64,000 nt of DNA from Flavobacteriales bacterium (GTDB lineage Bacteria; Bacteroidota; Bacteroidia; Flavobacteriales_F; PHOS-HE28): the NCBI GenBank assembly GCA_020635695.1, contig JACJZH010000004.1, positions 334,527-398,526 of the forward strand, read 5' to 3'. Of this stretch, positions 48,391 through 57,185 are shown in pieces. Numbering within the stretch: position 1 is the stretch's first letter; each line of letters starts with the position of its first letter. A model generated the notes under the pieces. That model made no database searches, was not told the origin of the DNA, and was given only the letters and a program-made list of their open reading frames with translations. The translations under genes and the position numbers were made by a program.

Positions 48391-49164
48391 GTGCAAAGCA
48401 AGGACGAGATCGTGAACAACTGGCTGCCCCGCTACACCGGGGTGCCCTTGGAGGACTGGAAGCCCCATGTGCTCCTGACCAACTTCAGCAACTACCTGGA
48501 CCTGTTCATGGCCCAGACCGGCGCCGAGCTGCGCGGGGAGGACCGGGCCATGCCCGTGGCCGTGGCCGAGGACATGGTGATGGTGAACTTCGGCATGGGC
48601 AGCGCCAACGCGGCCACCATCATGGACCTGCTGAGCGCCGTGGACCCGAAGGCGGTGCTGTTCCTGGGCAAGTGCGGCGGGCTGAAGAAGAAGAACGAGA
48701 TCGGCGACCTGATCCTGCCCATCGCCGCCATCCGCGGTGAGGGGACCAGCGACGACTACTTCCCCCCGGAAGTGCCCGCCCTCCCCTCCTTCATGATCCA
48801 CCGGGCCGTGAGCGGCGTGATCCGCGACATGGAGCTGGACTACTGGAGCGGCACCGTGTACACCACCAACCGCCGGGTGTGGGAGCACGACGAGGACTTC
48901 AAGGAGCACCTGCGCGAGCTGCGCTGCATGGCCATCGACATGGAGACGGCCACCGTGTTCACCACCGGCTTCCACAACGAGATCCCCACCGGCGCGCTGC
49001 TGCTGGTGAGCGACCAGCCCATGGTGCCCTGGGGCGTGAAGACCGAGGCCAGCGACAAGAAGGTGACCACCGAGTTCGTGAACAACCACGTGCGCATCGG
49101 GATCGACTCGCTGCGCGACATCATCAACGAGGGGCGGTCGGTGAAGCACCTGCGGTTCGAATGA
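48391..49164 (+). CDS. amn: AMP nucleosidase
   Basis: A 257-residue nucleoside-phosphorylase-fold enzyme that hydrolyses AMP to adenine and ribose-5-phosphate. The glycine-rich NFGMGSANAATIMDLL, FLGKCGGLKKKNEIGDLILP and CMAIDMETATVFTTGF match the short Bacteroidota AMP nucleosidase. The start is GTG 48391. The holA start overlaps its stop by 4 bp (ATGA). Confidence 0.92.
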   Translation: MQSKDEIVNNWLPRYTGVPLEDWKPHVLLTNFSNYLDLFMAQTGAELRGEDRAMPVAVAEDMVMVNFGMGSANAATIMDLLSAVDPKAVLFLGKCGGLKKKNEIGDLILPIAAIRGEGTSDDYFPPEVPALPSFMIHRAVSGVIRDMELDYWSGTVYTTNRRVWEHDEDFKEHLRELRCMAIDMETATVFTTGFHNEIPTGALLLVSDQPMVPWGVKTEASDKKVTTEFVNNHVRIGIDSLRDIINEGRSVKHLRFE

Positions 49165-50195
49165 GCAAGACCCTCGATGCCTTCCGGAAGGTGGTGAAGG
49201 ACGTGCGGGGCGGCACCTTCAAGCCGCTGTACCTGCTGCACGGGGACGAGGGTTACTTCATAGACCGGATCGGCGAGGAGATCGAGGCGCATGCGCTGCA
49301 GGAGCACGAGCGGGACTTCAACCTGACCGTGCTGTACGGCAAGGACAGCGACCCCGACCAGGTGCGCGACGCCTGCCTGCGTTTCCCCATGATGGCCGAA
49401 CGGCAGCTGGTGGTGCTGCGCGAGGCCCAGACCTGGAAGATCGACCAGTTCGACAAACTGGCGGCCTACTTCAAGAAGCCCACGCCCACCACCGTGCTGG
49501 TGATCCAGGTCAAGCACAAGAAGCTGGACGGACGCCGCGCCTGGTTCAAGGACCTGAAGAAGCATGCCGTGATCTTCGAGAGCAAGAAGCTCTACGACAA
49601 CGAAATGCCGGGCTGGATCCAGGGCTACGTGAAGTTCCAGAAGCGGCGCATCGGTGAGCGGGAGGCCCTGCTGCTGGCCGAGCACCTGGGCAGCGACCTG
49701 GCCCGGCTGACCAAGCAGGTGGAGAAGCTCTGCATCATGGCCGGCGAGGGCGAGGCCATCACCGGGGACCTGATCGAGCGGATCATCGGGATCAACAAGG
49801 ACTACAACATCTTCGAGCTGCAGAACGCCATTGGCGCCAACAACGCCGAGAAGGCCCAGCGGATCGCGAACTACTTCGCCTCGGCCCCCAAGGACCACCC
49901 GTTGGTGCTGACCGTGGGCATGCTGAACGCCTTCTTCACCAAGGTGGCGCTGGTGCACGCCGGGCAGGGGAAGTCGCAGGGTGAGCTGGCCTCGCTGCTG
50001 GGGGTGTCGCCCTTCTTCGTGAAGGACTACGCCAACGCCGCACGGAACTTTCCGCCGGACCGGCTGGCCGAGGTGCAGCGGCTGCTGCGGGACACCGACC
50101 TGAAGACCAAGGGCGTGGGCAGCTCCAGCGCCACGGACGGCGACCTGCTGCGCGAACTGCTGGCCAAGGTGATGACGCCCGGCCGTCTGAACTGA
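49161..50195 (+). CDS. holA: DNA polymerase III subunit delta
   Basis: 344 residues. The N-terminal KPLYLLHGDEGYFIDRIGEEI and DPDQVRDACLRFPMMAERQLVVLREAQ are typical of HolA, the clamp-loader wrench subunit, followed by the AAA-like domain and helical collar (LAEHLGSDLARLTKQVEKL). It opens the sliding clamp for loading. ATG 49161 overlaps the amn stop. Confidence 0.93.
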   Translation: MSKTLDAFRKVVKDVRGGTFKPLYLLHGDEGYFIDRIGEEIEAHALQEHERDFNLTVLYGKDSDPDQVRDACLRFPMMAERQLVVLREAQTWKIDQFDKLAAYFKKPTPTTVLVIQVKHKKLDGRRAWFKDLKKHAVIFESKKLYDNEMPGWIQGYVKFQKRRIGEREALLLAEHLGSDLARLTKQVEKLCIMAGEGEAITGDLIERIIGINKDYNIFELQNAIGANNAEKAQRIANYFASAPKDHPLVLTVGMLNAFFTKVALVHAGQGKSQGELASLLGVSPFFVKDYANAARNFPPDRLAEVQRLLRDTDLKTKGVGSSSATDGDLLRELLAKVMTPGRLN

Positions 50196-50258
50196 TATCG
50201 TCCGGAACATCCGGTCCCCCGCCACCCCGGCACGCGCCGGTGCAAGGCCCTGTTCCCC

Positions 50259-50266
50259 TACCTTAG
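50259..50266 (+). promoter_or_regulatory. -7 promoter box (TACCTTAG) of the TonB-dependent receptor gene
   Basis: Plus-strand box 38 nt before ATG 50305. Confidence 0.5.
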
Positions 50267-50304
50267 CGGCCCGCCGGCGTGGCCGGCCCTGCCAGGAAGG
50301 ACCG

Positions 50305-52632
50305 ATGAGGAAGATCTGCCCCACCCTGCGCCACGCGGCGCTGACCCTTTTCTTTTTCCCCCTGCTGCTGGCCGCCCAGACGGGCACCATCCGCGGCTTC
50401 GTGTACGACGAGGGCAGCGGGGAGCCGGTGATCTTCACCAACGTGTACCTGCAGGGCACCACGATGGGGAGCGCCACCGACGTGAACGGCTACTACTCCA
50501 TCACCAAGATCCAGCCCGGCACCTACACGCTGATGGTGACCGCCCTCGGCTTCGACACCCTGTCCAAAGAGGTGAGCGTGGGCAAGGACCAGATCGTGAC
50601 GGAGAACCTCTTCGTGCGGCAGGGGGCCATCCAGATGAAGGAATTCGAGGTGACCGCCGAGAAGCAGGAGGCCCAGACGCGGGTGCAGGTGGGCATCACC
50701 AAGCTGACCCCCAAGCAGATCGAGCGGCTGCCCACCGTGGGCGGCGAGGCCGACCTGGCCCAGTACCTGCAGGTGGTGCCCGGCGTCATCTTCACCGGTG
50801 ACCAGGGCGGACAGCTGTACGTGCGCGGCGGATCGCCGATCATGAACAAGGTGCTGCTGGACGGCATGGTGCTGTACAACCCCTTCCACAGCATCGGCCT
50901 GTTCAGCGTGTTCGACAACGACATCATCCGCAACGCGGACATCTACACCGGCGGCTTCAACGCCGAGCACGGCGGGCGGATCAGTTCCGTGATGGACATC
51001 ACCACGCGGGACGGCAACAAGACCCGGCTGGCCGGCAAGGTGGGCGCCAGCACCTTCGCCGCCAAGGCCATGCTGGAAGGCCCGCTGAAGAAGCAGACCA
51101 CCCCGGGGGCCGGTTCCTCCAGCTTCCTGCTGAACTTCCGCCACAGCTACCTGGACCAGAGCAGCAAGTCCCTGTACACCTACGTGGACAGCGCGGGGCT
51201 GCCCTTCCGCTTCACCGACATCTTCGGCAAGCTGAGCTTCAATGGCAGCAACGGCAGCAAGTTCAACCTGTTCGGCTTCAACTTCACGGACGGGGTGGAC
51301 TACCAGGGCGTGAGCGACCTGGGCTGGACCAACTACGGCGGCGGCACCCACTTCGTGCTCGTGCCCTCGGGGTCCAGCGTGCTGATCGACGGCACCTTCG
51401 CCTTCAGCAACTACAGCATCGAGCTGCAGGAGGGCGACCTGCCCCCGCGCAGCAGCGAGATCGCCAGCTTCAACGGCGGGCTGAACTTCAAGTACTTCAT
51501 CGGCGACAACGAGGCCCGCTACGGGATCGAGGTGCTGGGCTTCCGGACGGACTTCCAGTACTTCAACAGCGCCGGCAGCGAGTACAAGCAGGAGCAGAAC
51601 ACCTCGGAGATCGCCGGGTACTTCAACTACCGGTGGAACCTGGGCAAGGTGGTGCTGGACCCGGGCATCCGGCTGCACTACTACGCCTCGCTGGCGGTGC
51701 TGAACATCGAACCGCGCTTCGGGGCCAAGTGGAACATCACGGAAGACCTGCGCTTCAAGGTGTCGGCCGGGCGCTACAGCCAGAACCTGGTGGCCGCCAA
51801 CAGCGACCGCGACGTGGTGAACCTGTTCTACGGCTTCCTCTCCGCCCCGGACAACCTGCCCGCCAACATCACCCTGCGCGATGGCAGCACCCGCGAGGTG
51901 AAGGACCCGCTGCAGCGCGCCAACCACTACATCGCCGGCTTCGAGGTGGACGTGACCAACGAGATCTCCGTGAACGTGGAGGGCTACCTGAAGGACTTCC
52001 GCCAGGTGACCAACATCAACCGGAACAAGCTGTACGAGGACACGCCCGAGTTCAACGACCAGCCGGACGAGCTGAAGAAGGACTTCATCGTGGAGACCGG
52101 GCAGGCCTACGGCGCCGACTTCCAGCTGAAGTACGAGAAGGGCAACGCCTCGCTGTGGGCGGTGTACAGCTACACCTACGTGGACCGCTTCGACGGCACC
52201 ATCGAGTACAACCCGATCTGGGACCGCCGGCACAACGTGAACCTGGTGGCCAGCTACGCCTTCGGGAAGTTCGACTCCTGGCGGGCCAACGTGCGCTGGA
52301 ACTTCGGCAGCGGCTTCCCCTTCACGCAGACGCAGGGCTACTACGGCCTGCTGACCTTCGACCAGGGCATCGGCACGGACATCACCTCGGCCAACGCCGA
52401 CCTGAGCACGATCTACGGCCCGCTGAACCAGGGCCGCCTGCCCACCTACCACCGCATGGACCTGGGCCTGACCAAGAGCTGGAAGCTGAGCGAGCACCAG
52501 CTGGTGGAACTGGACCTGAGCGTGACCAACGCCTACGACCGGCAGAACATCTTCTACTACGACCGCGTGCGCGGCGAGCGGGTGGACCAGTTGCCGATAC
52601 TCCCGAGCGTGGGGGTGAGCTATAGTTTCTAA
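50305..52632 (+). CDS. TonB-dependent receptor with N-terminal carboxypeptidase-regulatory-like domain
   Basis: A 775-residue outer-membrane protein. The signal peptide is followed by a CarboxypepD_reg-like domain (GTIRGFVYDEGSGEPVIFTN ... INGYYSI-type strand, ends near residue 100), the plug (LPTVGGEADLAQYLQVVPG; GGQLYVRGGSPIMNKVLLDG) and a beta-barrel ending in the aromatic strand SVGVSYSF. The 'GGSPIMNK' plug is like those of non-SusC receptors. The ligand is unknown, and no SusD gene follows. Confidence 0.93.
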   Translation: MRKICPTLRHAALTLFFFPLLLAAQTGTIRGFVYDEGSGEPVIFTNVYLQGTTMGSATDVNGYYSITKIQPGTYTLMVTALGFDTLSKEVSVGKDQIVTENLFVRQGAIQMKEFEVTAEKQEAQTRVQVGITKLTPKQIERLPTVGGEADLAQYLQVVPGVIFTGDQGGQLYVRGGSPIMNKVLLDGMVLYNPFHSIGLFSVFDNDIIRNADIYTGGFNAEHGGRISSVMDITTRDGNKTRLAGKVGASTFAAKAMLEGPLKKQTTPGAGSSSFLLNFRHSYLDQSSKSLYTYVDSAGLPFRFTDIFGKLSFNGSNGSKFNLFGFNFTDGVDYQGVSDLGWTNYGGGTHFVLVPSGSSVLIDGTFAFSNYSIELQEGDLPPRSSEIASFNGGLNFKYFIGDNEARYGIEVLGFRTDFQYFNSAGSEYKQEQNTSEIAGYFNYRWNLGKVVLDPGIRLHYYASLAVLNIEPRFGAKWNITEDLRFKVSAGRYSQNLVAANSDRDVVNLFYGFLSAPDNLPANITLRDGSTREVKDPLQRANHYIAGFEVDVTNEISVNVEGYLKDFRQVTNINRNKLYEDTPEFNDQPDELKKDFIVETGQAYGADFQLKYEKGNASLWAVYSYTYVDRFDGTIEYNPIWDRRHNVNLVASYAFGKFDSWRANVRWNFGSGFPFTQTQGYYGLLTFDQGIGTDITSANADLSTIYGPLNQGRLPTYHRMDLGLTKSWKLSEHQLVELDLSVTNAYDRQNIFYYDRVRGERVDQLPILPSVGVSYSF

Positions 52633-52726
52633 GGCTGAACGCTAAAGGCTGAACGCTGAAGGCTGAACGCTGAAGTGCCCCCCGGCGCTCCTCGTTAAGC
52701 GTTCAGCCTTTAGCCTTCAGCGTTCC
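52633..52726. repeat. Tandem and inverted 14-bp GGCTGAACGCTRAA repeats upstream of pyrG
   Basis: Starting right after the receptor stop, three tandem 14-bp units (52633-52674) are followed by about 20 bp of C-rich spacer. Inverted copies follow (from 52695: TTAAGCGTTCAGCC, then TTTAGCCTTCAGCG). The block can fold into a long imperfect hairpin. The same unit occurs after pyrG. Confidence 0.85.
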
Positions 52727-52782
52727 TCGTTCCTCCCCAAGAAGTTCTCCCCCCACCCCCTTCCCGGGTCCGATCCAACGCC

Positions 52783-52790
52783 TACCTTTA
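52783..52790 (+). promoter_or_regulatory. -7 promoter box (TACCTTTA) of pyrG
   Basis: Plus-strand box 40 nt before ATG 52831, between the repeat block and pyrG. Confidence 0.5.
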
Positions 52791-52830
52791 CACCCCGTGA
52801 TCGCCTGACCAAGGGCGCGATCGCAAGGCG

Positions 52831-54462
52831 ATGACGGGCTCCACCAAATACATCTTCGTGACGGGAGGCGTGACCTCCTCGCTGGGCAAGGGCATCATCA
52901 GTGCCAGCCTGGCCAAGCTGCTGCAGGCGCGCGGGTTCTCCGTCACCATCCAGAAGCTGGACCCGTACATCAACGTGGACCCCGGCACCCTGAACCCCTA
53001 CGAGCACGGCGAGTGCTTCGTGACCGAGGACGGCGCGGAGACCGACCTGGACCTGGGGCACTACGAGCGCTTCCTGGACACGCCCACGAGCCAGGCCAAC
53101 AACGTGACCACCGGCCGGATCTACCAGAACGTGATCGGCAAGGAGCGGCGCGGGGAGTACCTGGGCAAGACCGTGCAGGTGATCCCGCACATCACCGACG
53201 AGATCAAGGCGCACATCCAGGAACTGGGGCGCAAGGGGATCTACGACTTCGTGATCACCGAGGTGGGCGGCACCGTGGGCGACATCGAGAGCCTGCCCTA
53301 CCTGGAGGCCATCCGCCAGCTGCGCTGGGAGAAGGGCAAGGACTGCCTGGTGATCCACCTGACGCTGCTGCCCTACCTGCGCACCACCGGCGAGCTGAAG
53401 ACCAAGCCCACCCAGCACAGCGTGAAGGAACTGCTGAGCCTGGGGGTGCAGCCGGACGTGCTGGTGTGCCGCACCGAGCACCCGATGGGCCCGGGGCTGA
53501 AGGACAAGATCGCCCTGTTCTGCAACGTGGACGCCCGGGCGGTGATCGAGAGCCGCGATGCCGAGACCATCTACGACGTGCCCCTGCTGATGCAGGACGA
53601 GGCGCTGGACGAGGTGGTGCTGGAGAAGCTGGGCATCACCACCTTCCCGGCCGTGGACCTGGAGCAGTGGAAGGACTTCCTGCAGCGCTACAAGCACCCG
53701 CAGCACGAGGTGCACATAGGCCTGGTGGGCAAGTACGTGGAGCTGAAGGACGCCTACAAGAGCATCAAGGAGGCGCTGGACCATGCCGGGGCCGAGAACG
53801 AGACCAAGGTGCACGTGCGCTGGGTGCACAGCGAGAAGCTGAAGGCCGGCAACGTGGCGCGGGAACTGAAGGGGCTGAGCGGGATCCTGGTGGCGCCGGG
53901 CTTCGGGCACCGGGGCATCGAAGGCAAGATCGAGGCCATCCGCTTCGCCCGCGAGGAGGGCATCCCCTTCCTGGGCATCTGCCTGGGCATGCAGTGCGCG
54001 GTGATCGAGTTCGCCCGCAACGTGCTGGGCATGGAACACGCGCACAGCACGGAGATGGACGCCAGCACGGAGGACGCCGTGATCGACCTGATGGCCGGGC
54101 AGCGCGACGTGGAGGACAAGGGCGGCACCATGCGCCTGGGCGCCTACCGCTGCACGCTGCAGGACGGCACCAAGGCGAAGAGCGTGTACCGCCGCAAGCA
54201 GATCAGCGAACGGCACCGCCACCGCTACGAGTTCAACAACGCCTACCGGAAGCGCTTCGAGAAGGGCGGCATGGTGGCCAGCGGCATCAACCCCGAGGGC
54301 GACCTGGTGGAGATCGTGGAGCTGAAGGACCACCCGTGGTTCATCGGCGTGCAGTTCCACCCGGAGTACCGCAGCACCGTGGCAAGGCCGCACCCGCTGT
54401 TCGTGCACTTCGTGAAGGCGGCCGTGAAACAGGGAGCGGTCAGTTTGAAAGCTGAGGTGTGA
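52831..54462 (+). CDS. pyrG: CTP synthase
   Basis: A 543-residue enzyme making CTP from UTP, ATP and glutamine. The synthetase domain carries the P-loop region GGVTSSLGKGIISASLAKLL, and EVGGTVGDIESLPYLEAIRQ. The glutaminase domain has its triad Cys384 (GICLGMQC), His510 and Glu512 (VQFHPEYRS). It stands as a single-gene unit between two repeat-rich spacers; its stop codon lies at the edge of the downstream repeat. Confidence 0.97.
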   Translation: MTGSTKYIFVTGGVTSSLGKGIISASLAKLLQARGFSVTIQKLDPYINVDPGTLNPYEHGECFVTEDGAETDLDLGHYERFLDTPTSQANNVTTGRIYQNVIGKERRGEYLGKTVQVIPHITDEIKAHIQELGRKGIYDFVITEVGGTVGDIESLPYLEAIRQLRWEKGKDCLVIHLTLLPYLRTTGELKTKPTQHSVKELLSLGVQPDVLVCRTEHPMGPGLKDKIALFCNVDARAVIESRDAETIYDVPLLMQDEALDEVVLEKLGITTFPAVDLEQWKDFLQRYKHPQHEVHIGLVGKYVELKDAYKSIKEALDHAGAENETKVHVRWVHSEKLKAGNVARELKGLSGILVAPGFGHRGIEGKIEAIRFAREEGIPFLGICLGMQCAVIEFARNVLGMEHAHSTEMDASTEDAVIDLMAGQRDVEDKGGTMRLGAYRCTLQDGTKAKSVYRRKQISERHRHRYEFNNAYRKRFEKGGMVASGINPEGDLVEIVELKDHPWFIGVQFHPEYRSTVARPHPLFVHFVKAAVKQGAVSLKAEV

Positions 54463-54652
54463 ACGCTGAACGCTAAAGGCTGAAGGCCGATCGGGCGATC
54501 AGATGATCAGATAATGAGATGATCAGATGATCGGGGGACTGCCTGGCTCCTGGAGCTCGCGTATCATCTCGACTTCCTGAATGCGCGTGCCTCGGGCGAC
54601 CGCAGCGTTCAGGCGATCATCTGATCGACCGATCATCTGATCGCCCGATCGG
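54463..54652. repeat. Nested inverted repeats with GATC-rich 12-mers downstream of pyrG
   Basis: The block begins with another copy of the CTGAACGCTAAAGGCTGAAG-type repeat (54465-54486). It is followed by a 22-bp segment (54487-54508, CCGATCGGGCGATC...) whose exact inverse complement lies at 54631-54652. GATCAGATGATC occurs at 54497 and 54521, and its inverse GATCATCTGATC at 54615 and 54631. GCGTTCAGG at 54605-54613 is an inverted copy of the first motif. Confidence 0.85.
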
Positions 54653-54666
54653 CACCCCCTCCCGTC

Positions 54667-54674
54667 TATCTTTG
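54667..54674 (+). promoter_or_regulatory. -7 promoter box (TATCTTTG) of yidC
   Basis: A perfect TAnnTTTG 10 nt before ATG 54685. Confidence 0.6.
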
Positions 54675-54684
54675 CCGCCCTCTG

Positions 54685-56577
54685 ATGGACCGCAATACGA
54701 TCATCGGCTTCCTGCTCATCGCCGCCATCCTGGGCGGGTACACGTGGTACACGATGCCCACCGAGGAGGAGCGGGCACGCTTCCAGCGGGAGCAGGACAG
54801 CCTGCTGGTGCTGGCGCAGGAAGAGGAGGCACGCCGCGCGGAGGCCGAGCTGCAGGCGCGTGAGCCTGTGCTCGCGGAAACGCCGGAATTGCTGGCGCCG
54901 GACACCCTTTCCGCCGACACCGGCAGCACGGCCGACAGCCTGCGGGTGGCCCGGCTGCAGGGGCAGTGGGGCATCTTCCACCCCGCCGCCGAAGGGCCCG
55001 GGGAGACCGTGGTGCTGGAGAACGCCGAGCTGCGCATCCGCTTCCGCACCAAGGGCGCCCGGCCGGACACCATCCAGCTGAAGAAGTACAAGACCTACCA
55101 GGGCGGTCCGCTGCTGCTGGCCGACCCCGACACCGGGCGCTTCGAGTGGCGCTTCTTCCTGGGGAACCGGGACATCAGCACCGCCGACCTGCACTTCCAG
55201 GTGGCCGAGCGCACGGCGACCTCGGTGACCTTCCGCGCCCCCACCAGCCTGGCGGGCGGGCACTTCGACATCCGCTACGCGCTGGACAGCAGCGGGCACT
55301 TCCTGCACGTGGAGCCCCAGCTGGTGGGCCTGCAGGAGCATGTGGACCCCGGGAAGCTCTTCTTCCAGTGGCAGCTCTGGGGCCTGGCCACCGAGAAGCA
55401 CCTGCCCAGCCAGCGGCAGAAGAGCGGGGTGTACTACAAGTACTTCAGCGACGACCGCGACTACCTGAGCGAGACCTCGGACGATGAGGAGGAACTGAAG
55501 GGCCGCACGAACTGGGTGGCCTTCAAGCAGGACTTCTTCACCGCCGCCATGGTGAGCGAGCGCGGCTTCGCCGGGGGCGGGTCGCGGCTGGCCATCCGCA
55601 CGGACGAGCTGGACAGCACGCACAGCAAGGAGTACACCGCCAAGCTCTACTACGAGGCCACCGCCGCGCCCACGGTGGAACTGCCCATGCGGCTGTACCT
55701 GGGGCCCAACCACTTCGGCACCCTGCGGCGCACGGAGATCGATCAGTTCAGCAAGATCATCGACCTGGGCTGGGGCATCTTCGGCTGGATGAACCAGTGG
55801 CTGGTGATCCCCATCTTCAACTTCCTGGACGGCTGGGGCTGGAGCTACGGCATCATCATCCTGGTGCTGACGCTGGTGATCAAGCTGCTGCTGGCGCCGC
55901 TGACCTACAAGAACCTGAAGAGCAGCGCCAAGATGAAGGCGCTGAAGCCCGAGCAGGAGGCCATCACGGAGAAGTACAAGGACGGCGACCAGCTGAAGAA
56001 GCAGCAGGCCGTGATGGACCTGTACCGCAAGGCCGGGGTGAACCCCGCGAGCGGCTGCGTGCCCATGCTGATCCAGCTGCCGATCCTGTACGCCATGTTC
56101 CGCTTCTTCCCGGCCAGCATCGAGCTGCGGCAGGAGAAGTTCCTGTGGGCGGACGACCTGAGCAGCTACGACAGCATCCTGGACCTGCCCTTCGAGATCC
56201 CCTTCTACGGGGACCACGTGAGCCTCTTCACCCTGCTGATGGCGGCCAGTACCATCGTGTACCAGCTGATCAACCAGAACCAGATGCCCACCCAGCAGGG
56301 CATGCCCAGCATGAAGGTGATGATGTGGATGTTCCCCATCATGATGCTGTTCTTCCTGAACAACTTCAGCAGCGGGCTCAGCTACTACTACCTGCTGGCG
56401 AACATCATCAGCATCCTGCAGATGACCGTGTTCAAGAAGTGGTTCATCGACGAGGACAAGATCCGCCTGCAGCTGCTGGCCAACATGAAGAAGCCGAAGA
56501 AGAAGAGCCGCTGGCAGGCCCGGCTGGAGGAGATGCAGAAGCAGCAGCAACAACAGGCGCGCAAGGGCCGCCGTTGA
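54685..56577 (+). CDS. yidC: Membrane protein insertase YidC
   Basis: 630 residues: N-terminal membrane anchor (TIIGFLLIAAILGGYTWYT), a large periplasmic domain (about 80-360) and the conserved insertase core with five helices (GWGWSYGIIILVLTLVIKLL; PTQQGMPSMKVMMWMFPIMM; NFSSGLSYYYLLANIISILQ). The C-terminal tail is basic and Gln-rich. It inserts inner-membrane proteins alone or with SecYEG. It is followed by a small lipoprotein gene 6 bp downstream. Confidence 0.96.
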   Translation: MDRNTIIGFLLIAAILGGYTWYTMPTEEERARFQREQDSLLVLAQEEEARRAEAELQAREPVLAETPELLAPDTLSADTGSTADSLRVARLQGQWGIFHPAAEGPGETVVLENAELRIRFRTKGARPDTIQLKKYKTYQGGPLLLADPDTGRFEWRFFLGNRDISTADLHFQVAERTATSVTFRAPTSLAGGHFDIRYALDSSGHFLHVEPQLVGLQEHVDPGKLFFQWQLWGLATEKHLPSQRQKSGVYYKYFSDDRDYLSETSDDEEELKGRTNWVAFKQDFFTAAMVSERGFAGGGSRLAIRTDELDSTHSKEYTAKLYYEATAAPTVELPMRLYLGPNHFGTLRRTEIDQFSKIIDLGWGIFGWMNQWLVIPIFNFLDGWGWSYGIIILVLTLVIKLLLAPLTYKNLKSSAKMKALKPEQEAITEKYKDGDQLKKQQAVMDLYRKAGVNPASGCVPMLIQLPILYAMFRFFPASIELRQEKFLWADDLSSYDSILDLPFEIPFYGDHVSLFTLLMAASTIVYQLINQNQMPTQQGMPSMKVMMWMFPIMMLFFLNNFSSGLSYYYLLANIISILQMTVFKKWFIDEDKIRLQLLANMKKPKKKSRWQARLEEMQKQQQQQARKGRR

Positions 56578-56583
56578 GCCATC

Positions 56584-57078
56584 ATGCGCACCGTTCTCCT
56601 TTCCCTTCTATCCCTGTCCCTGCTGGCCGCCTGTTCCGGCCCGAAGAACGGGGTGGCCACCGACGACGGCCGCTTCGGCGGTCCGGCCCCGGCCGACTCG
56701 CTGTTCTTCAGCCTGGAGCGCACCCCCTGCTTCGGCATGTGCCCGAGCTACCGGATCCACGTGTACCGCAGCGGCTACGCCACCTGGGAGGGCGTGGGGC
56801 ACGTGGAGAAGATGGGGCTGCACCGCGGGCGGATCGGGCGTGACACCCTGGAGGCCCTGCTGAACGAGGCCGAGCGGATCGGCTACTTCGGCCTGGAGGA
56901 CAAATACGACGGTCCGGTGACCGACCTGCCGAGCACGCTGTACCGGATGGTGAGCGGCGAGCGGGACAAGGCCATCACCGCGCGGTACAAGGTGCCCAGG
57001 GAACTGAAGGACTTCGGCCGCTACGCGGACTCCCTGCTGGTGCCGGTGCCCTGGCGACCGGTGGGCGCGGCCCGGTGA
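56584..57078 (+). CDS. DUF6438-like lipoprotein
   Basis: 164 residues. A lipobox (SLLAACS) with Cys17 follows a short signal. The core RTPCFGMCPSYRIHVYRSG, with two cysteines, matches the DUF6438 family found in Bacteroidota; the function is unknown. It starts 6 bp after yidC and is probably co-transcribed. Confidence 0.82.
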   Translation: MRTVLLSLLSLSLLAACSGPKNGVATDDGRFGGPAPADSLFFSLERTPCFGMCPSYRIHVYRSGYATWEGVGHVEKMGLHRGRIGRDTLEALLNEAERIGYFGLEDKYDGPVTDLPSTLYRMVSGERDKAITARYKVPRELKDFGRYADSLLVPVPWRPVGAAR

Positions 57079-57142
57079 ACCCGTTCGGCCCCCGTTCCCG
57101 CCGCTGGTCACCCGCGGGGCCCGGAGGCGGGCGGCTAACCGC

Positions 57143-57150
57143 TACCTTTG
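57143..57150 (+). promoter_or_regulatory. -7 promoter box (TACCTTTG) of the S46 peptidase gene
   Basis: A perfect TAnnTTTG 35 nt before ATG 57186. Confidence 0.55.
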
Positions 57151-57185
57151 AGGCCCTTTTGTTGCGAATCCTACCCAAGCTGCAC

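Noticed and set aside
52633..52726. Tandem 14-bp repeats considered as a CRISPR array
   Set aside because: Units are contiguous with no unique spacers, they include inverted copies, and no cas genes are nearby.
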